Source: an uncultured Ruminococcus sp.
GTDB lineage: Bacteria > Bacillota > Clostridia > Oscillospirales > Acutalibacteraceae
Assembly: GCA_902777275.1 (NCBI GenBank)
Contig: CACYTI010000024.1
Location: forward strand, 1 to 42,876
Direction: 5' to 3'
DNA length: 42,876 nucleotides
A program made the position numbers and the translations under genes. The number at the start of each line of letters is the position of its first letter. The stretch's first letter is position 1. The notes beneath the pieces are model-generated. The model was given only the letters and a program-made list of their open reading frames with translations. It was not told the origin of the DNA and made no database searches. This document shows, piece by piece, positions 31,289 through 40,355 of the stretch.

Positions 31289-33568
31289 ATGAAAATGTGG
31301 ATCAAGATTCCCGAAGACGTAAAAGAAGTTGCATGGAGAGGCTTTGAGGGCAGAAAATGGAAAGAGGATATCAATGTCCGCGAGTTTATCCAGAAGAACT
31401 ACACCATGTATGACGGCGACGAAAGCTTTCTTGCCGAGCCCACCGAGGCGACCGAAAAGCTCTGGGGCAAGCTTCGCGAGCTGCAAAAAGAGGAGCGCGC
31501 AAAGGGCGGCGTACTCGACTGCGAAACCGAGATCGTTTCCTCTTTGACCTCCTACGGTCCCGGATATATCGACGAGAGCATGAAGGAGCTTGAACAGATC
31601 GTCGGCTTGCAGACGGACAAGCCGCTAAAACGCGCCTTTATGCCCTACGGCGGGATCAAAATGGCAGAGCAGGCGGCTTCAACCTACGGCTATCAAATCA
31701 ATCCCGAGCTTCACAAAATATTCAACGACTATCACAAAACCCACAATCAGGCTGTTTTTGACGCGTACACGCCCGAAATGAAGCGCGCGCGTCACAGCCA
31801 TGTAATAACGGGTCTGCCCGACACCTACGGCAGGGGAAGGATTGTCGGCGACTACCGCCGCGTGGCGCTGTACGGTTTGGATTACCTCACCAAAATGAAG
31901 GAGAAGGATTTGTTCTACTGCGGCGGCAGGAACATGAGCGAGGAGCATATCCGCCTGAGAGAGGAGATCGCCGAGCAGATACGCGCCTTAAAGGGCATGA
32001 AAAAAATGGCTGAGATTTACGGCTACGACATTTCCCAGCCCGCCAAAAACGCGAAGGAAGCCGTTCAGTGGCTCTACTTCGGATATCTTGCCGCTATAAA
32101 GACCCAGAACGGTGCGGCTATGAGCGTGGGCAGGATCTCCACCTTCCTCGATATTTACATTCAGCGCGACCTTGAAGAGGGCACGCTCACGGAGGAGCAG
32201 GCTCAGGAGCTTATCGACCACCTTGTGCTGAAATTCCGCATGGTGAAATTCGCGCGTATACCGTCCTATAACGAGCTGTTTTCGGGCGATCCCGTTTGGG
32301 TAACGCTCGAAGTGGCGGGCATCGGCATGGACGGCAGACACATGGTTACAAAAACAGACTACCGTTTTCTGCACACGCTTGAAAACATGGGACCCGCTCC
32401 CGAGCCGAACCTCACGGTGCTCTATTCATGGCGGCTGCCCGACACCTTCAAGAGATACGCGGCTAAGATCTCGGTGAAAACCTCTTCTATCCAGTATGAA
32501 AACGACGGTGTGATGCGTCCCGTGTGGGGCGACGATTACAGCATTTGCTGCTGTGTTTCCGCCACTCAGACGGGCAAGGAGATACAGTTCTTCGGCGCGA
32601 GAGCGAATCTGGCGAAGTGCCTGATTTTCGCTATGAACGGCGGCGTTGAAATAACCACGATGGAGCAGATAGGTCCCGAGATAGCGCCGATCACCTCCGA
32701 ATATCTCGACTACGATGAGGTTATGCACAAGTTCAACGCGATGATGAGCTGGCTTGTCGAGCTGTATGTTAACACACTCAACCTGATTCATTATATGCAT
32801 GATAAATATTACTACGAGGCGGCTGAAATGGCGCTTATCGACACCTACACAAGGCGCACCTTCGCCACGGGAATAGCGGGCTTTTCTCATGTTGTCGATT
32901 CGCTGTCGGCTATCAAGTACGCCAAGGTCAGGACTATCCGCAACGAGCAGGGCTTGATCGTGGATTACAAGGTCGAAGGCGATTTTCCGCGCTACGGCAA
33001 CGACGACGAGCGGGCGGACGAGATCGCTGTCTGGCTGTTGAAGGCGTTTATGAAGAAGGTGCGCGAGCACCACACCTACCGCAACTCCGAGCCGACCACA
33101 TCTATTCTGACGATCACCTCGAACGTCGTCTACGGCAAGGCAACGGGAGCTACTCCCGACGGCAGAAAAGCGGGCGCTCCCTTCGCTCCCGGCGCGAATC
33201 CCGCTTACGGTGCCGAAAAGAACGGACTGCTTGCTTCGCTCAATTCCGTTGCGAAGCTGCCCTATGAATTCGCTCTCGACGGCATTTCAAACACCCAGAC
33301 GATCAGCCCCGACGCTCTCGGTCATACCGACGAGGAGCGCGTAAATAATCTCAAAACCATTCTCGACGGCTACTTCAAGCAGGGCGCACACCACCTGAAT
33401 GTAAACATTTTCGGAGTGGACAAGCTCAGGGACTGCATGGAGCACCCCGAGAAGCCCGAATACGCGAACTTCACGATCCGCGTTTCAGGCTACGCGGTAA
33501 AGTTTATCGACCTTACGCGCGAGCAGCAGCTTGACGTTATAGCAAGAAGCGAGCATAAATTCTTATAA
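31289..33568 (+). CDS. pflB: Formate C-acetyltransferase (pyruvate formate-lyase)
   Basis: A 759-residue glycyl-radical enzyme that splits pyruvate with CoA into acetyl-CoA and formate. The start at 31289 has GGAG upstream and gives a length almost identical to E. coli PflB (760); the longer frame runs back through pflA and is rejected. The active-site cysteines are C421-C422 in [12 protein letters not shown], with an extra cysteine at 420. The radical glycine is G734 in RVSGYAV, the same number as in E. coli. The segment [12 protein letters not shown] is represented by [13 protein letters not shown]. It forms an operon with pflA. With ppdK and fbp nearby it points to fermentative pyruvate use and formate production. 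Confidence 0.97.
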   Translation: MKMWIKIPEDVKEVAWRGFEGRKWKEDINVREFIQKNYTMYDGDESFLAEPTEATEKLWGKLRELQKEERAKGGVLDCETEIVSSLTSYGPGYIDESMKELEQIVGLQTDKPLKRAFMPYGGIKMAEQAASTYGYQINPELHKIFNDYHKTHNQAVFDAYTPEMKRARHSHVITGLPDTYGRGRIVGDYRRVALYGLDYLTKMKEKDLFYCGGRNMSEEHIRLREEIAEQIRALKGMKKMAEIYGYDISQPAKNAKEAVQWLYFGYLAAIKTQNGAAMSVGRISTFLDIYIQRDLEEGTLTEEQAQELIDHLVLKFRMVKFARIPSYNELFSGDPVWVTLEVAGIGMDGRHMVTKTDYRFLHTLENMGPAPEPNLTVLYSWRLPDTFKRYAAKISVKTSSIQYENDGVMRPVWGDDYSICCCVSATQTGKEIQFFGARANLAKCLIFAMNGGVEITTMEQIGPEIAPITSEYLDYDEVMHKFNAMMSWLVELYVNTLNLIHYMHDKYYYEAAEMALIDTYTRRTFATGIAGFSHVVDSLSAIKYAKVRTIRNEQGLIVDYKVEGDFPRYGNDDERADEIAVWLLKAFMKKVREHHTYRNSEPTTSILTITSNVVYGKATGATPDGRKAGAPFAPGANPAYGAEKNGLLASLNSVAKLPYEFALDGISNTQTISPDALGHTDEERVNNLKTILDGYFKQGAHHLNVNIFGVDKLRDCMEHPEKPEYANFTIRVSGYAVKFIDLTREQQLDVIARSEHKFL

Positions 33569-33590
33569 ATCAAAAAAATTAAAAGCAGAT

Positions 33591-33632
33591 AAAAAATCCC
33601 GGCGAGGCTGTTGCCTTACCGGGATTTTTTTC
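33591..33632. terminator. Bidirectional terminator between pflB and the secreted-protein gene
   Basis: A perfect 12-bp stem, AAAAAATCCCGG (33591-33602) with CCGGGATTTTTT (33619-33630), has T runs on both strands. It ends pflB (plus) and the convergent gene whose stop is at 33635 (minus). Confidence 0.92.
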
Positions 33633-33634
33633 TC

Positions 33635-34558
33635 TTATTTGTAGCGCTTGCCGTTCTTGGGCTTTCTGCTCTTTTTTTTCTTTTTCGCGGGTTCCTCCGA
33701 GCCGTAATCGTCGTTGTAGCCGCTGTTCTCACTTTGATAAGCGGTTTCCGCCGATTCGCTGTAGCGGGTCCCCTTTTTGGGATTGCCCTTGTTGTAGGGA
33801 TTTCCTGAGCTGTCGCTGCCCGCCGCGGTTGCCGCTGCGGTGTTTTTGCGTCTGTTGACCGAAGCGTAAATCAGATAAATGAAGCCCGCAATGCTGAGAG
33901 CGATAAGCGAGAATCCTAAAATAAGCATCCAGTGACCGTTGTCATCGGTAGAGGTGTTATTCTGAATGAAGGCGAAGTCGTCGCTGTCGGTGCTTTTTGA
34001 AGCGTTGCTCGGATTCGCAAGATTATTTTTTATTTCGAGCCAGTCGCTGTTTGAAAGCGTTTGGTCGTCGATTTTTGTCTTCGAGGTGTCATACAGCGCC
34101 GCTGTTGTGGACGGTGTGATCGAGGGCGGAATATAGGTTTGATTGCTGCCTACATACACGTCGGTCGGATTGTTGTATCTATGTCCTTCGGAGTCATAGT
34201 AGTAGTTTCCGCTGCTCTCGTAAGTGCTGCCGCCGCTTCCGCTGCTTTCGTCCGGATAGTAGGGCTGCGGCTCGTAATCGCTCTCCTGCTGCTGCGGCTC
34301 GTAATCGCTCTCATGCTGCTGCGGCTGCGGGTCGTAATCGCTCTCCTGCTGCTGCGGGTCGTAATCACTCTCCTGCGGCTGCGGCGGCTGCGGGTCGTAA
34401 TCACTCTCCTGCTGCTGCGGCTCGTAATCGCTCACCTGCGGCGGATTATCGCCGCCTTCTTCGCCGTTTTCCGAAGCGTAAACGGTTATGGCGGTTCCTG
34501 CGGTTACCGCGAAAATAATTGTCAGTAATGCTGTGATAAACCTTGAATGCCTTTTCAT
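33635..34558 (-). CDS. Secreted, membrane-anchored protein with acidic Asp-Tyr/Gln repeats
   Basis: A 307-residue protein with no recognised domain. The start at 34558 (MKRHSRF) has AAGGAAGG upstream and begins a clean signal peptide (about 1-29, ending TVYAS). Residues 38-105 contain about eight copies of an ESDY(D/E)PQQQ-type repeat with Gln/Pro runs, then a Ser/Gly/Tyr-rich stretch. A transmembrane helix near residue 200-222 (HWMLILGFSLIALSIAGFIYLIY) is followed by a cytoplasmic tail ending in a strongly basic KKKKKSRKPKNGKRYK. The topology is therefore type I: repeat region outside, basic tail inside. The repeats suggest a flexible surface stalk; function is unknown. Spacing suggests co-transcription with the lipoprotein gene upstream (34663). 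Confidence 0.82.
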   Translation of the reverse strand: MKRHSRFITALLTIIFAVTAGTAITVYASENGEEGGDNPPQVSDYEPQQQESDYDPQPPQPQESDYDPQQQESDYDPQPQQHESDYEPQQQESDYEPQPYYPDESSGSGGSTYESSGNYYYDSEGHRYNNPTDVYVGSNQTYIPPSITPSTTAALYDTSKTKIDDQTLSNSDWLEIKNNLANPSNASKSTDSDDFAFIQNNTSTDDNGHWMLILGFSLIALSIAGFIYLIYASVNRRKNTAAATAAGSDSSGNPYNKGNPKKGTRYSESAETAYQSENSGYNDDYGSEEPAKKKKKSRKPKNGKRYK

Positions 34559-34662
34559 TAATACACCTTCCTTTTTTAAAATCGAACAAAGAGAGGCTTG
34601 CGCTTGTGAACTGTTTATCAATAAAATGTGATGCATACACAGTTCCTTAACGACCTGCGCTG

Positions 34663-35811
34663 TTATGATGCGACGGTCGTTGTTTTTTCTTCAAAGAAGA
34701 TATCGGGATTGTATTTAGCAACGCTGTCGCTCTTTTCGTAGTTCGTTTTGTCGATAAGACTCTTGAGGTATGCGGTGTAATCTTTTGATTTTAGCTTTTT
34801 CAGCAGGGTGCTGTCGGTAACTCCGTCGGTCGTATAGTTTTTCTTGAGAGAATCCTCGTTGTAACGGAAGATATAGAAATATGACTGAGATTTTGCGTCC
34901 TCGCCGACCTTTACGGTGACAGCCTTGCCTTCTTCAAGACCGCTTATAGCCTTGTCAAGCTCATCTACAGAGGTGTTGGGATTTTTTCTTTCAAGAGTAA
35001 CGTTTGTTACCTGAGTGCTTTCGCCGAGGTTGTTTGACGAAATGTATTCTTCAAGCAGCTTTGTTGATGCTTCCTCTGCCTTGGCGGAGTCTTTGATCGC
35101 GTTGACCTGCTTTACGTAGCCGTCAAGAGTGTCTGTAATGCTCTTGATTTTTTCCTCGGAGAGAGCGACTGTTGACTCGGTGCCCGCCTCATCGGTGGTG
35201 GATTCGTAAAGTGAAACGGGAAGAGCCGCGTATCTGCCGTAGTTGTCGGTGAGATATTTGGTGATTTCTTCCTGCGCCACAGCCTGAGTGCCGCCTTCAC
35301 CGTAAAGCATATCGAAAAGCTGATCTCTCATACGGGAGTAGTTTGTCATGTAATAGATGTAGCTTTCAGCCGATACGCCGTGCTTTTCAAGTGTCGCCTT
35401 AGCGCTTGAATACCACTGTGTCTCGTAGGTTTTAGCCTGAGAATCAAGCTCTGCCTCGTCGGTTGTTGCTCCAAGCCGTTTAAGCTCGGGTTCGAGAACC
35501 AAAAGCTCAAGGCACTTGCGCTCTGCTTCGTCCTTGATCCACTCGCGGGCGACCGCCTTGTTGCCGTCGTCGTCGGTGATTTCCAAGTCAAGCCATTTGC
35601 TGCTTTCGGCATCGTAGTCATCAAGTTTTGAGGCATAGCTTTGAGCCTGTGTGTAGGCTTCCTGCATAGCGGTCAGATAAACGCCGATAGCAAGCTCTTG
35701 GTCGCTTGTTTTGTACGACCACTCCTTGCTGAGTGTGCAGCCCGACGCGAATACGGAAAAGAGCATCAGCACAGCCATCAGCAGTGAAGCGATTTTTACT
35801 GTGGGTTTCAT
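34663..35811 (-). CDS. Lipoprotein resembling SurA/PrsA-type folding proteins
   Basis: A 382-residue lipoprotein. The start at 35811 (MKPTVKIASLLMAVLML) has AAGGA upstream; the longer frame starts with TTG and has no ribosome site. The lipobox VFASGC places the lipid-modified cysteine at about residue 25. A long helical region (about 30-190) follows, and a mixed region near 190-330 contains VTNVTLERKNPNTSVDELD and GKAVTVKVGED, which recalls the parvulin-like part of PrsA/SurA chaperones, although the catalytic signature is not clear. It would act outside the membrane. The assignment is tentative. The position beside mfd and before a secreted repeat protein is compatible with a secretion chaperone. 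Confidence 0.7.
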   Translation of the reverse strand: MKPTVKIASLLMAVLMLFSVFASGCTLSKEWSYKTSDQELAIGVYLTAMQEAYTQAQSYASKLDDYDAESSKWLDLEITDDDGNKAVAREWIKDEAERKCLELLVLEPELKRLGATTDEAELDSQAKTYETQWYSSAKATLEKHGVSAESYIYYMTNYSRMRDQLFDMLYGEGGTQAVAQEEITKYLTDNYGRYAALPVSLYESTTDEAGTESTVALSEEKIKSITDTLDGYVKQVNAIKDSAKAEEASTKLLEEYISSNNLGESTQVTNVTLERKNPNTSVDELDKAISGLEEGKAVTVKVGEDAKSQSYFYIFRYNEDSLKKNYTTDGVTDSTLLKKLKSKDYTAYLKSLIDKTNYEKSDSVAKYNPDIFFEEKTTTVAS

Positions 35812-36032
35812 ACTTTTACCATCCTTATTATTTGATTTCCCGCCCAAATTATGTAATGATATGGGTGCGTACTAAATCATTATACACAATTTTTTTACGA
35901 ATGTCTACAATTTGCGAAAATTTTTATGCGTTTTCCGAAAATTTCACTTGTTTTTCACTTTGCACCGTACCGCTGATTTTATTTTTCGGTTTATTGTCAG
36001 GTCTTCAGACGGGAAAACAGCAGCGGCGGAGT

Positions 36033-36050
36033 CAGCGTCGGCCGACGCTG
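36033..36050. repeat. Perfect 18-bp palindrome
   Basis: CAGCGTCGG and its exact complement meet with no loop. It lies next to the hexanucleotide repeat, has no T run on the minus strand, and is not a standard terminator. Perfect symmetry favours a DNA-binding site or recombination product; nothing else is seen in 35812-36032, which is AT-rich promoter-like DNA before the lipoprotein. Confidence 0.6.
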
Positions 36051-36060
36051 CTTATTTATT

Positions 36061-36132
36061 TTCATCTTCATCTTCATCTTCATCTTCATCTTCATTTTCA
36101 TCTTCATCTTCATCTTCATCTTCATATTCATA
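36061..36132. repeat. Hexanucleotide microsatellite (TTCATC)n
   Basis: Twelve hexamers: nine TTCATC, one TTCATT and two TTCATA. On the minus strand, just past the mfd stop codon, one frame reads an acidic Glu-Asp repeat ending in NK-stop, one base out of register with mfd. Copy number is likely to vary by slippage but always in multiples of two codons. Confidence 0.9.
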
Positions 36133-36145
36133 TTGGCTAAATTCG

Positions 36146-39100
36146 CTAAGCGTTCGGCAGCGTTCGCTTAGCGTTCGGGTACGACAGTCCGAAAATACGT
36201 TTCAGTGTCGCAACCGAATCGGCTCCGCTTTTGCACGGAATTGCCAAATGAGGCTTTGCTCCCGCGTTAAGGCTTGCTTTTCCGTTTAGGGAAATAAGCA
36301 GGTCCGCGACGGCAGGTGACTTGATCTCATTTACGTAAAGCAGAATGGACTTGTCGATTTGTCTTATCTCATAAATGCCCATGGCGTGCGCTTTGTTTCG
36401 GATAAGTGCGATATCTATAAGACCGAGCACCGATTTCGGGATCCTGCCGAAGCGGTCCCACAGCTCGTCCTTTACGTCCTCGCTGTCCTCGACGGATCTT
36501 ATATCCGCTATCCTGCGGTAGACGTCGAGCCGCAGCGTGAGGCTCTCTACATATTCCTCGGGAATGTGCGCGTCGACCGAGAGGTCGATAAGGCAGTCGA
36601 TGTCCTTGCTTTCGGGCGTTTCGCCGCGCTCCTCGCTGACCGCCTCTCCGAGAAGCTTTAAATACATATCGTAGCCGACGCTCTCCATGTGACCGTGCTG
36701 CTGTGCGCCCATGATGTTTCCGGCTCCGCGAAGCTCCAAATCTCTCATCGCTATTTTAAAGCCGCTGCCGAACTCGGTGTATTCGCGGATAGCCTCAAGC
36801 CGCTTTTGCTGTATCTCGCTGAGCACCTTGCTGCGCCGGAAGGTGAGGTAGGCGTAGGCGCGGCGCGCGCTCCTGCCTACTCTGCCGCGAATTTGATGAA
36901 GCTGCGACAGACCCATGCAGTCGGCGTTTTCTATTATGAGAGTGTTTGCATTGGGCAGATCGACTCCCGTTTCGATTATGGTCGTGCAGACAAGTATGTC
37001 TACCTCCTGTTCGAGCATTTCACGCCATACCTCGCTCAGCTCCTGCTCCTTCATCTTGCCGTGACCCACAGCAATGCGAGCCTCGGGAATAGCTTCAAGA
37101 ATGCGGTTGGCTACGCCGTTGATCGACTCGACATTGTTGTGCAGATAAAACACCTGACCGCCTCGGCGCAGCTCGCGCCTTATCGCCTCGTTGATGACCG
37201 CGTCGTCGTGCTCTAACACATAGGTCTGCACGGGGCTGCGGTTGAGCGGAGCTTCCTCAAGCACGCTCATGTCACGCAGACCGCTCATAGCCATGTTGAG
37301 TGTGCGGGGGATAGGGGTTGCGGAAAGAGTGAGCACATCTACGTTTTTGACAAGCTCCTTGAAGCGCTCCTTTTGCTGCACGCCGAAGCGCTGTTCCTCG
37401 TCTATTATCGCAAGTCCCAAATCGCGGAAGCAGACGTCCTTTTGAACAAGACGGTGGGTGCCCACGACCATATCGACCTCGCCGCGTTTCAGCCTTTCGA
37501 GAATATCCTTTTGCTGCTTGGCTGTGCGGAAGCGGGACAGCAGCTCGACGCGGATGGGATATCCCTCGAACCGTTTTGTCACGGTTTGATAATGCTGCCA
37601 CGCCAAAATAGTGGTGGGGCAGAGGAGAGCGCACTGCTTGCTGTCGGAAACGCACTTAAATGCGGCGCGCAAAGCTACCTCGGTTTTGCCGAAGCCGACG
37701 TCGCCGCAGAGCAGACGATCCATCGGCGCGGTGCGCTCCATGTCGCGCTTTATCTCTTGTGCGCAGGTGAGCTGGTCGGGGGTTTCCTCGTACTCGAATT
37801 TCGCTTCAAAGTCGCGCTGCCATTCGTTATCGCGCGAAAAAGCGTAGCCCTTCGCCTTCATTCGGGCTGAGTAAAGCGCGGTAAGCTCTTTCGCGATATC
37901 CTTTACCGAGGTCTTTACCTTCGCCTTTGCCTTTTGCCAGTCTCCCGAACCGAGACGGCTGACGCGGACGCGCGAGCTTTCCTGCGCTCCGATATATTTG
38001 GCAACCATGTCAAGCTGGGTGACGGGCACATAAAGCACGTCGCCCTTCGCGTAATCTATTTTGATGTAATCCTTTGTGACGCCGTGGGTGTCGATTTTTC
38101 GGATGCCGCTGAACACACCTATGCCGTGTACGCTGTGAACAACGTAATCTCCCGCAGAAAGCTCCGACAGGTTGTAGATCTCCTGTCCCTCTTTTTTGCG
38201 CTTGCGCTTTTTTTCGGGGCGGTAAGCCGCCTGACCGAAGGTGATGATAAAGAACTTCTCGGAGGGCAGCTCCATTCCCGAACTGAGAGCTCCGTCGGTA
38301 ACGTATATTCTGCCGTTTGCGGCTTTGGACAGGGCTTCGGTGTATTCGGCGTTGTAGCCGTCGTTTTGCAGGCTGTCGGCGAGGTTTTTCGCCGCCTTGT
38401 CCGTTCCGGCTAAAATCACTCCGCTGCTGCCGGAGCCGTAAAGCCCGCGCAGATCCTCGGTGAGCTGCTTGTAAGAGCCGTTCCAGCGCGTGAGCTGCTT
38501 TGCAGAAAAGCTGATGATGTCGTCGAGTCTTACGGGTATGCTTCCGTGAACAAAGTTTTCGAGCACGATGATCCCGTGCGCCTGAAAGAATTCGACAGAC
38601 TCGTTAAAGGTGAGCGAAAAACGGTCGAAGCCGCGCGCGAGTACGCCGTCGCTGAGTCCCTGTTTGAGCTGTTCGGAATTTTGGAAATCCATTGCCTTGC
38701 CGCGCTCTCGAACAGTGGAAAATTCCGAAACGAACAAAAGGCTGTCGCGCGTAAGGTAGTCGAGCAGACATTCGGGCTTTTTGTATATCTGACCGATGAA
38801 TTTATCTGAGTTTGCGGGGGTAGCGCCGCCTCTGAGCAGCTCCGCCTCGCCGTATAGACGCTCCCTTGCCGCCGCGGAGCCTTTTCCGCGCAGAAGTCCG
38901 GCTTTGCGCCTTATCTCGTCCGCAAGAGCGTCGCGGTCTTCTATGATGATCTCGGTTGAAGGAGTCAACCTGATCGCTTCGGCTTTTTTAAAGCGCCGCT
39001 GAGTTTCAAGGTCAAAATAGCTCAGGTCGCAGATTTCGTCGCCCCAGAACTCGGCGCGGACGGGATATTCGCTGTCGGGCGGGTAAAAATCCAAAATGCC

Positions 39101-39637
39101 GCCTCTGAGCGAGAACTGTCCGTTGCCGTCAACGGCGTCAAAACGCTCGTAGCCAAGCATGGTTAGCGAGCGGACGGCTTTTTCAACGGGTATTTCGGTT
39201 CCCTCGCGGAATTCAGCGGACGCCGCGCTCAGGACATCGCGCGGTACCGTGAGCTGACAAGCCGCGTCAACGCAGGCTATCACGGCGTCGTATTCTCCGT
39301 TCAGCATTTTGAGAAGGATCTTTAGCCTTTGACGTTCGTATTCGTGAGAGCGGACAGATATTTCTTCCGAAAAGTTGTAGTCGCGCACGGGATACACAAA
39401 AGCCGAAAGCCCCATGCAGCATAAATCGTTGCACAGGGTTTGCGCCTCGCGTTCGTCGGATGCTATGCACAGCGCCGTCTTTTTCTTTGAACGGCACAGC
39501 GAGCTGATTATCGCGGCTTTGGCGGCGGGGAACAGCCCCGACACACAAAGCGATTTTCCGTTTTTGGTGTTTTTCAGCAGCGAGCGGAATGCCTGATTGC
39601 GGCTGAAAACGTCGGTGAGAAAGCTCATTTGTTTCAT
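36146..39637 (-). CDS. mfd: Transcription-repair coupling factor
   Basis: An 1163-residue ATP-dependent translocase that removes RNA polymerase stalled at DNA damage and recruits UvrA. Its length agrees with B. subtilis Mfd (about 1177). An N-terminal UvrB-like part (about 1-350) is followed by the RNA-polymerase-interacting CarD-like domain LSAGDYVVHSVHGIGVFSG near 500. The helicase core has Walker A GDVGFGKTEVA near 647 and the DEEQRFG box near 746, then the translocation motif region, with the C-terminal TRCF domain after 950. AGGAG upstream supports ATG 39637; a start 3 codons later is possible. Pth ends 14 bases before the start, so they are co-transcribed. The end of the gene carries direct repeats of CGAACGCT and runs into a microsatellite. 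Confidence 0.96.
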   Translation of the reverse strand: MKQMSFLTDVFSRNQAFRSLLKNTKNGKSLCVSGLFPAAKAAIISSLCRSKKKTALCIASDEREAQTLCNDLCCMGLSAFVYPVRDYNFSEEISVRSHEYERQRLKILLKMLNGEYDAVIACVDAACQLTVPRDVLSAASAEFREGTEIPVEKAVRSLTMLGYERFDAVDGNGQFSLRGGILDFYPPDSEYPVRAEFWGDEICDLSYFDLETQRRFKKAEAIRLTPSTEIIIEDRDALADEIRRKAGLLRGKGSAAARERLYGEAELLRGGATPANSDKFIGQIYKKPECLLDYLTRDSLLFVSEFSTVRERGKAMDFQNSEQLKQGLSDGVLARGFDRFSLTFNESVEFFQAHGIIVLENFVHGSIPVRLDDIISFSAKQLTRWNGSYKQLTEDLRGLYGSGSSGVILAGTDKAAKNLADSLQNDGYNAEYTEALSKAANGRIYVTDGALSSGMELPSEKFFIITFGQAAYRPEKKRKRKKEGQEIYNLSELSAGDYVVHSVHGIGVFSGIRKIDTHGVTKDYIKIDYAKGDVLYVPVTQLDMVAKYIGAQESSRVRVSRLGSGDWQKAKAKVKTSVKDIAKELTALYSARMKAKGYAFSRDNEWQRDFEAKFEYEETPDQLTCAQEIKRDMERTAPMDRLLCGDVGFGKTEVALRAAFKCVSDSKQCALLCPTTILAWQHYQTVTKRFEGYPIRVELLSRFRTAKQQKDILERLKRGEVDMVVGTHRLVQKDVCFRDLGLAIIDEEQRFGVQQKERFKELVKNVDVLTLSATPIPRTLNMAMSGLRDMSVLEEAPLNRSPVQTYVLEHDDAVINEAIRRELRRGGQVFYLHNNVESINGVANRILEAIPEARIAVGHGKMKEQELSEVWREMLEQEVDILVCTTIIETGVDLPNANTLIIENADCMGLSQLHQIRGRVGRSARRAYAYLTFRRSKVLSEIQQKRLEAIREYTEFGSGFKIAMRDLELRGAGNIMGAQQHGHMESVGYDMYLKLLGEAVSEERGETPESKDIDCLIDLSVDAHIPEEYVESLTLRLDVYRRIADIRSVEDSEDVKDELWDRFGRIPKSVLGLIDIALIRNKAHAMGIYEIRQIDKSILLYVNEIKSPAVADLLISLNGKASLNAGAKPHLAIPCKSGADSVATLKRIFGLSYPNAKRTLPNA

Positions 39638-39651
39638 AGGGTTATTTGCTC

Positions 39652-40242
39652 CTAATTAAAGCGGTTCATGGCGCGGTCGATTTTGCCCTCCGCGATAAGA
39701 GCGACCGCCTCGCAGGTGTTTTCAAACATACCCTCAAGTGTTTTGCGCTCGTCGTTGGTGAATTTTGAGAGCACCCAGTCGGCTAAATCGCGGAAATGCT
39801 CGGGCTTGGCGCCGATTCCTATTTTAACGCGGGGAAAGGCGTCGCTGCCGCTGAGATAGATTATGCTGCGCATACCCTTCTGACCGCCGTCGCTGCCCTT
39901 TTGACGTATCCTCATTCTTCCCACTTCGAGCGAAACGTCGTCAAATATAACGATCACGTTTTCGGGGCTGATTTTGTAAAAACGCATAGCCTCGGTGACA
40001 GCCTCTCCGCTGTTGTTCATGTAGGTTGTCGGCTTCATCAGCAGAGCTTTTTTTCCGCCGATTATCGCCTCGCCCGTATAGCTTTTGAATTTGATTTTGT
40101 TCAAGCGGCAGCCGAGCTTGTCAGCCATATAGTCCAGCGCGAGCCAGCCGCAGTTGTGGCGGGTGTTTTCGTACTTGCGGTCGGGATTGCCCAAGCCGAC
40201 GACCAAAAGCTCGACCGCGCCCGTTTTTTTTATTCCAAACAT
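39652..40242 (-). CDS. pth: Peptidyl-tRNA hydrolase
   Basis: A 196-residue enzyme that frees tRNA from peptidyl-tRNA that dropped off ribosomes. The active-site histidine is in GLGNPDRKYENTRHNCGW (about 17-34, H31). Other family motifs are LMKPTTYMNNSGEAV near 75, the FDDVSLEVGRMRIRQKGSDGG run near 105, and PRVKIGIGAKP near 145. AAAGGAG six bases upstream sets the start. It lies between prs and mfd in the order known from B. subtilis (spoVC), but the ctc-type ribosomal L25-like gene that usually sits between prs and pth is missing, replaced by a terminator hairpin. Confidence 0.96.
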   Translation of the reverse strand: MFGIKKTGAVELLVVGLGNPDRKYENTRHNCGWLALDYMADKLGCRLNKIKFKSYTGEAIIGGKKALLMKPTTYMNNSGEAVTEAMRFYKISPENVIVIFDDVSLEVGRMRIRQKGSDGGQKGMRSIIYLSGSDAFPRVKIGIGAKPEHFRDLADWVLSKFTNDERKTLEGMFENTCEAVALIAEGKIDRAMNRFN

Positions 40243-40281
40243 TGTTGCTCCTTTGTTTATTCAAATCCGGTTACACCGCAA

Positions 40282-40306
40282 AGGCGGACTTTTGCAAAGT
40301 CCGCCT
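40282..40306 (-). terminator. Hairpin terminator of prs
   Basis: AGGCGGACTTT (40282-40292) pairs perfectly with AAAGTCCGCCT (40296-40306) around a 3-base loop. The minus-strand T run after it is short (TTTGCGG), so termination may be partial, allowing some read-through into pth and mfd. Confidence 0.7.
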
Positions 40307-40355
40307 GTTTTGCCTGTTTAATTGTATCACCTAAGCCGGTGTGAAATATGTCAAA

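Noticed and set aside
35912-36289. Plus-strand frame with a poly-serine tract
   Set aside because: It is the hexanucleotide repeat translated, overlapping the mfd end, without a start signal.
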